From NCBI GenBank assembly GCA_964019695.1, contig OZ026515.1:128834375-128898374 (forward strand): a DNA stretch of 64,000 nucleotides, in the 5' to 3' direction. Shown one piece after another: positions 58,660 through 64,000 of this stretch. Every line of letters starts with the position of its first letter. Position 1 is the stretch's first letter. Position numbers and translations under genes: made by a program. The notes under the pieces were generated by a model. It was not told the DNA's origin. It saw nothing but the letters and a program-made list of their open reading frames with translations, and ran no database searches. This DNA is from Loripinus fragilis. Lineage: Eukaryota > Mollusca > Bivalvia > Lucinida > Lucinidae.

Positions 58660-59008
58660 ATTTGATATTTACGAGTTTGAAGCAAACAAAAAGTGTCCGG
58701 GTTCTTTAGTTATTAAGTATATTTTGTGGTATACATGTAAAAGCAGGGCTTGTCATTTATTTATTTATTGAAATACACGACGGTCCACGATGTAAAGCTC
58801 AAAGTTTAAGAACGTCCTTAAAATGCTGTTGCTGTACCTGGCAGAGTAGGTATGGAGGTATGCTCTCTAGATTTGATCTTTTATTAGGGACAGACAATTT
58901 GTTTTTCTGGTGGGGAGGAGGGGCTGTTTTTTCCAACAACTTAAACTAGAATTTTCTTCGGAGACAAAGTGAAAGCATTTAATTTTTGTAAGTTTAAACG
59001 TCTTTTTA

Positions 59009-60324
59009 CGAGGGTCATTTGGAAAGTTCTTAGCATGGCATCATAACTCCACAATGCGTTGATAAAATGCTATCAAATAATACATTTTTGGAAACTAGAA
59101 TTCAACGGCTACTTGATGGTTTAAATTTTTGTCGAAAAAAGACTTGGTGTACACGTGCAGCGCGTGCTCAAAATGAGTAGGGGTTTATATACTGGCGGAA
59201 ATTTTAAGCAAAATACTTGGAAAAAAGCAAAGGAAAATTGGGGACGTTATTTGCGATCATGATTTGACAAATTAACGATTTGGTGCCAACTTATTTTTTT
59301 ATTAAAATATATTATGCAACCACTGCTTGCACGACTGCCACCGTTACATTGGAAAAAATGTTGACTAATAGGTAAATGGTAAACTTTAAAAAATGGGGCA
59401 TTTTTCGACTTATTTTTATACTTTTATTATAAATTGTGTCACTACAGGAGCACGAAAAAAACCTATTGAGTATATAATTTGCTTTATTTATAGCCAACAA
59501 AGCATAACAATCATTTTGTCACTCAAAATATGTGGCTTATAAGTTCTGTATTCAAGAAAATTACTCCTAATAACACTACCCCTACTTTTCAAGAAGTGGG
59601 TGGGGTAACTCAACCCCGCACATTTTGTTGATGGCATAAGAACTTCTCATGGAATCGCGTTAACCATCACAAAATTGATTGATTTTGCTCTCAAGGTGTT
59701 TTTACTTTTTTGTTTGCCACCGAAATCAATTAAAATGAACCAGAACGTCATCTCATAGCAAAACTCATTCTGCCCATGGGAAGATTTCAAGAGTTATCTT
59801 CCCTTTGTTCTGGTTAACAAAATTTCTTTTGGTTTCAGTACAAAGAGCATAAAGTGTGATTGACAAAAATACCAACATACAGCATTTTTAAACTACTGCC
59901 GTTTATATATTTTCAAAATAAAATAGGCGCATTGTTTTGCTTTCTAAACGGGTTTGGCACTGCTTATCTGGTATTTATTTATAAGAAACATCTAACTCGG
60001 TCATCAATTGTATAATCATTGTACCAGATTGTGGCCAACCAAATGTTACAAAATTATCTAATTTCATGAACTATTCTTAATGTTCTGCACACTTTTCCAA
60101 AGGTAAAAAGTTATATTTTCCACTAGAATTTTGCGTTTTCCAGTATACACACAGTACATGTATTCACAATAATATGTTACCTGTTTGCATCATAAAATCC
60201 TTATGAAATTTGTGCTATAACAAAGAGGAAAAATAGCTCTTTAAAATGATACCAAACATGATAGGGTTTGTAAATTGGTTACTGAGATAAAAGACCATGC
60301 TAAGAACTTTCCTTTTGCCCCTCG
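59009..60324. mobile_element. Mariner-like non-autonomous element, 1.3 kb
   Basis: The left end is TA/CGAGGGTCATTTGGAAAGTT then CTTAGCATGG. The right end, inverted, is CGAGGGGCAAAAGGAAAGTT then CTTAGCATGG. TA flanks both sides (59,007-59,008; 60,325-60,326). The length is that of an autonomous mariner, but I find no transposase frame and no D,D34D or YSPDLAP-type motif on either strand, so the interior has been replaced or is fully decayed. Confidence 0.75.
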
Positions 60325-60326
60325 TA

Positions 60327-60871
60327 CATTCGCTATTAGGCGCTATACGCATGTTTAACTTAAATTTTATCAAATAAGTTTATATCTGATCGGCTTTCTT
60401 CAAAGTTTTAATTTAAAAAAATCAGCTATTGAACTAGAGAGAGAATTACATACGAGACACCTACTTAGGTCTGTAACAATGTGGATTCACACTCGTGCTA
60501 TGGGTTACAGGGACATGCTCTCCCGGAATAGATTGATGAAAATGTTGCGATCTGGTGCATTCTGAGTGTTCCAAAGTATGTTATTATCAACCTAAAAGTC
60601 AACTATTTTAAGGATAAATCAACAACAAAAACTATTCGCCATATTTTTCTCCAGTATTACCTCAGATGTGCATGTTAGTACAAAAAAATACATTTACATT
60701 TTACAAGGGGATCTGGGGATGCTCCCTAGAAGCCGAAGAATTTTTGTTTAAATGGAGGCTTGTCAAAATACCACATTGTTGGAAATCAGATGTCGCGGCT
60801 CATTTTACTGGAGGGCTTAAACCTTATGCGTGATCGCCATCGCGTCTAAGGCCAGATCCACTAATACTTAC
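60327..60871. other. Intronic; contains a solo MITE end
   Basis: 60,769-60,801 is an isolated right end of the GAGCC family (CCACATTGTTGGAAATCAGA ... GCGGCTC ATTT). A stretch at 60,509-60,591 on the minus strand is open between AG and GT but has a weak donor (CCT/GTAACC). Confidence 0.4.
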
Positions 60872-60952
60872 GTTTACGTCTAATAGTTACTGGCATCGAC
60901 AGCGAGCATTCGTCTCTTTCTTGCATGACCTTGGAACTCATGTACCAACATT
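60872..60952 (-). CDS. Glycosyltransferase-like gene, candidate upstream exon
   Basis: An 81-nt open segment between a good acceptor (CATTTTCATTTAG, ending 60,953) and a perfect donor (AAAC/GTAAGT, 60,871-60,866). Only one of its three frames is free of stops: two bases, then 26 codons beginning CWYMSSK and ending SMPVTIRRK, then one base. That last base plus the two opening bases of exon 54,146-54,459 form a His codon, giving VTIRRK-H-WSPNDTC. It needs an earlier exon ending with one base, which I did not find; the signal anchor and start codon are probably upstream of the window. The exon is supported by splice signals and phase only. Confidence 0.5.
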
Positions 60953-61234
60953 CTAAATGAAAATGGTTTTTATTAGAATAGTCTGTCACAAGCACGTGGG
61001 ATACTTTACTTCATACCTGTTAGTGGCCATTGCCAACAGATCAGGCAAAACAGTTTGGGTCTGATCTTAATCGTAACTATTTAAGAGCGATTCTCTGTAA
61101 ATATGGAGCAAATTTTTTCACGCATAGTCTCAGATTTCAAAGAAACTTTCTGTACTTGTTTGTTTTCATCCAAAATCAAATCATCCTGCTTAATTCTTTA
61201 ATTTTTACTTCCGTTGCCATGGTAACTGAATCCA
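60953..61234. other. Non-coding, nothing recognised
   Basis: Between the candidate exon and the 740-bp array. A plus-strand frame from 61,030 shows no domain and runs into the array. Confidence 0.35.
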
Positions 61235-64000
61235 AAGTTTTTTACCAAAAAGTGCCCAAAAATCACTGAAAATAGACAAAAATTGCACAGTTGCAACTTC
61301 TAAAAGGAGTAAGTCTTGAATTTGTGACAACTTGTACTCCACAGTATTGCTTTATGTTAAGATAAGGAGGGTCTGGTAATTAAATTTGGTATTTCTGTCT
61401 TGTAGCAATTGTATCGGAAAAGTGGGTAGGGTAACAAGGTACTCAAATTTGTCATTTTTCGACATTTTTGAACTCATTTTGTTGCAAGCCGCGGTTACTC
61501 GGAAAAGTGTACATGCTTTAATAAGACAAAGCTATATATGATATGTGATGAATTCGAAAAAAATGTTTGGGAAGTTATCTTCTTCTAATCGTAACCATGG
61601 CAACTATGATGCTACCGTCTCGAAAAGCTAAAATGTGCAAATGCAGCTTGTAAGGCGTTTTTGTATTGCATAACCTGAAGACGTCTGACACAATCAACAA
61701 TTAAATGTTATATAATACTTGTTTTTTAATTTTTTGACAAATTAGTGGTGCAAGGCCCTAAAAGGGACCTGACAATAGCCCTTTTAGAGGTCTACTTAGG
61801 AAACAAAGCTATGTTTTTAAAATAAAAAATGCAAAACTCCTGTATAACTAGTGTAGAAATAACATTAAAATATTTTTAAGTCATTGATCTTACAGCTAGC
61901 ATTTTATAAAGAAAAAATTAAGGGTGTTGTCTCAATATAGGGGTTCAAAAGGGGGTAAATGAGGCATCAATTTTTTTGACCAAATAGTGCCCGAAAATCA
62001 GTAAAAATAGACATACATTGTGCTAATGCAACTTTTAGAATGAGAAATTTTTGACCTTGTAATTACTTATACTTGGCAGTATTGCTCAATGTGAATACAA
62101 GGAGTGTATGGTTAGTAATTTTTGTAATTCTGTCATATAACAATGGTTCAAAAGTGTGGGTGGGGTAACAATGTACTAAAATGTGGGAGTTTTCGACATT
62201 TTTGAAACCATATTGTTTCAAGTTGAGGTTACTTGGAAAGGTTTGCGCACATTAGTAAGACCTAGCTAAATATGGCCTGTAGTAACATGAAAAAATATTT
62301 TATGGAAGTTACCACCTTCTTATCGTTACTATGGCAACTCTGATGTCACCGTCTCAAAAAGCCAAAGTGGACGAATGCAGCGTGTAAGGCGTTTTTGTAT
62401 TGCAGAACATGAATACATCTGACACATTCAACAATTAAATGTTGAAATAATACTTATATTTTGCCTTTTGACAAAAAAGTGGTACAAGGCCTAAAAGGGA
62501 CCTGATAATAGCCCTTATAGAGGTCTCTGTAGGCAAAAAAATCCCACAATTTTGTAAAAAAAAATGCCAAACTCATGTATAAGTAGTGTAGAAATAACAT
62601 TAAAATATTTTCAAGTCATTGATCTTACAGCTAGCATTTTATAAAGAAAAAATTAAGGGTGTTGTCTCAATATAGGGGTCCAAAAGGGGTTCAAAAGGGG
62701 GTACATGAGGCATCTTTTTTTGACCAAATAGTGCCCGAAAATCAGTAAAAATAGACATACATTGTGCTAATGCAACTTTTAGAATGAGTCATTTTTGACC
62801 TTGTGATTACTTGTACTTGGCAGTATTGCTCAATGTGAATACAAGGAGTGTATGGTTAGTAATTTTGGTAATTCTGTCATATAGCAATGGTTCAAAAGTG
62901 TGGGTGGGGTAACAATGTACTAAAATATGGGAGTTTTCGACATTTTTTAAACCATATTGTTGCAAGTTGAGGTTACTTGGAAAGGTTTGCGCACATTAGT
63001 AAGACCAAGCTTAATATGGCCTGTAGTAACATGAAAAAACATTTTATGGAAGTTACCACCTTCTTATCGTTACTATGGCAACTCTGATGTCACCGTCTCA
63101 AAAAGCCAAAGTGGACGAATGCAGCTTGTAAGGCGTTTTTGTATTGCAGAACATGAATACATCTGACACATTCAACTATTAAATGTTGAAATAATACTTA
63201 TATTTTGCCTTTTGACAAATAAGTGGTACAAGGCCTAAAAGGGACCTGATAATAGCCCTTTTAGAGGTCTCTGTAGGCAAAAAACCCACAATTTTGTAAA
63301 AAAAAATGCCAAACTCATGTATAAGTAGCGTAGAAATTACATTAAAATATTTTCAATCATGATCTTATAGCTAGCTTTTTATGAAAAATAAATATTGGGC
63401 TTTGCCTCAATTTAGGGGTCAAAAAGGGGCTCAAAAGGGAAAAATGACGTGTCAAATTGCTTGACCAAATATTGCCTGAAATCAGTAAAAATAGACATAC
63501 ATTGCGCAAATGCAACTTTTATAATGAAATATTTTGACCTTAGGTTAACTTGTACTAGGCAGTATTGCTCATTGTGAATACAAGGATGGTATGGTTAATA
63601 ATTTTGGTAATTCTGTCATATAGCAATGTTGCAAAAAAGTGGGTGGGGTAACAATGTACTAAAATATGGCAGTTTTTGACATTTTTGAAAGCATGTTGTT
63701 GCAAGTCAGGGTTACTTGGAAAGGTTTACAAACTTTAGTAAGACCATGTTAAATATGGTTTATAATACATTGAAAAAAATATTTTTAGGAAGTAACCGTC
63801 TTCTTACCATAACCATGGCAACTATGATGCATCTATTTCAAAAAGCCAAAATGGACAACAACAGTATGAAGGTCTTTTTTGTATTAAAAAAAACATAAAA
63901 ACATCTGACACAATAAAAAAGTAAAATGTTAAAATGATACTTACATATTACTTTGTTGACAAATAAGTGGTGAGAGGCCCTTCAATGGACTTGATAATAG
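61235..64000 (+). repeat. 740-bp tandem repeat, at least 3.7 units, open at window end
   Basis: The landmark AGTGCCCGAAAATCAGTAAA recurs at about 61,252, 61,987, 62,731 and 63,470 (spacings near 735, 744 and 740). Other landmarks are TGGGTGGGGTAACAATGTAC, CATGGCAACTATGATG, GAATGCAGCTTGTAAGGCGT and CAAGGCC-TAAAAGGGACCTG. Units 2 and 3 are nearly identical; units 1 and 4 are more diverged, so homogenisation is local. No conserved frame is seen. Confidence 0.92.

Noticed and set aside
60509..60591. Second exon-like segment, phase-compatible with 57,592-57,653
   Set aside because: The donor CCT/GTAACC is weak and joining it after 60,872-60,952 creates a stop. Probably chance.

Overview
The window is eukaryotic and almost certainly from a mollusc, most likely a bivalve. 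The evidence is one spliced gene with consensus GT/AG introns, two tRNA-derived SINEs whose central block looks like the V-SINE (RUDI-like) type known from molluscs, many short terminal-inverted-repeat (TIR) elements, (GGAC)n-tailed minisatellites and a decayed non-LTR reverse transcriptase. There is no prokaryotic gene organisation. The species call is an inference.

Region by region: 1-1,540 holds two compact, intronless, same-strand genes, each with a TATA box about 55 bp before its ATG; the second encodes a zinc-finger protein. 1,740-4,040 is minisatellite and palindromic DNA. 4,180-4,895 is a MITE fragment joined to a reverse-transcriptase remnant. 4,900-15,800 is a mosaic of diverged repeats, SINEs, non-autonomous DNA transposons (two with clean ends: 9,655-10,335 and 11,150-12,600) and a degenerate 70-110 bp minisatellite.

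One large gene on the minus strand spans at least 60,952 to 16,068. I assembled it from four exons (60,872-60,952; 54,146-54,459; 20,946-21,050; 16,068-16,547) whose splice sites and phases agree. They give 325 codons of a glycosyltransferase-like protein ending at a stop codon; the 5' exon(s) lie outside the window or were not found.

The 33-kb intron between 54,145 and 21,051 contains the most unusual object: a giant imperfect inverted repeat, about 24,119-53,500. Its ends are matching unique domains of about 0.85 kb, each carrying the same 68-bp palindrome. Inside these lie arrays of a 70-bp satellite (A), forward on the left (about 7 kb) and reversed on the right (about 13 kb). The centre is about 7.4 kb of a 41-bp satellite (B), which also flips orientation. 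Each A monomer is itself a hairpin. This resembles a foldback-type transposon at an extreme size. Because it is intronic, transcription of the host gene would make RNA able to fold into kilobases of double strand.

The right end has a 180-bp tandem repeat ending in (GGAC)n, several MITEs, a 1.3-kb mariner-like non-autonomous element and, from about 61,235 to the window end, a 740-bp tandem repeat. Copy numbers quoted are array length divided by period, not exact counts.
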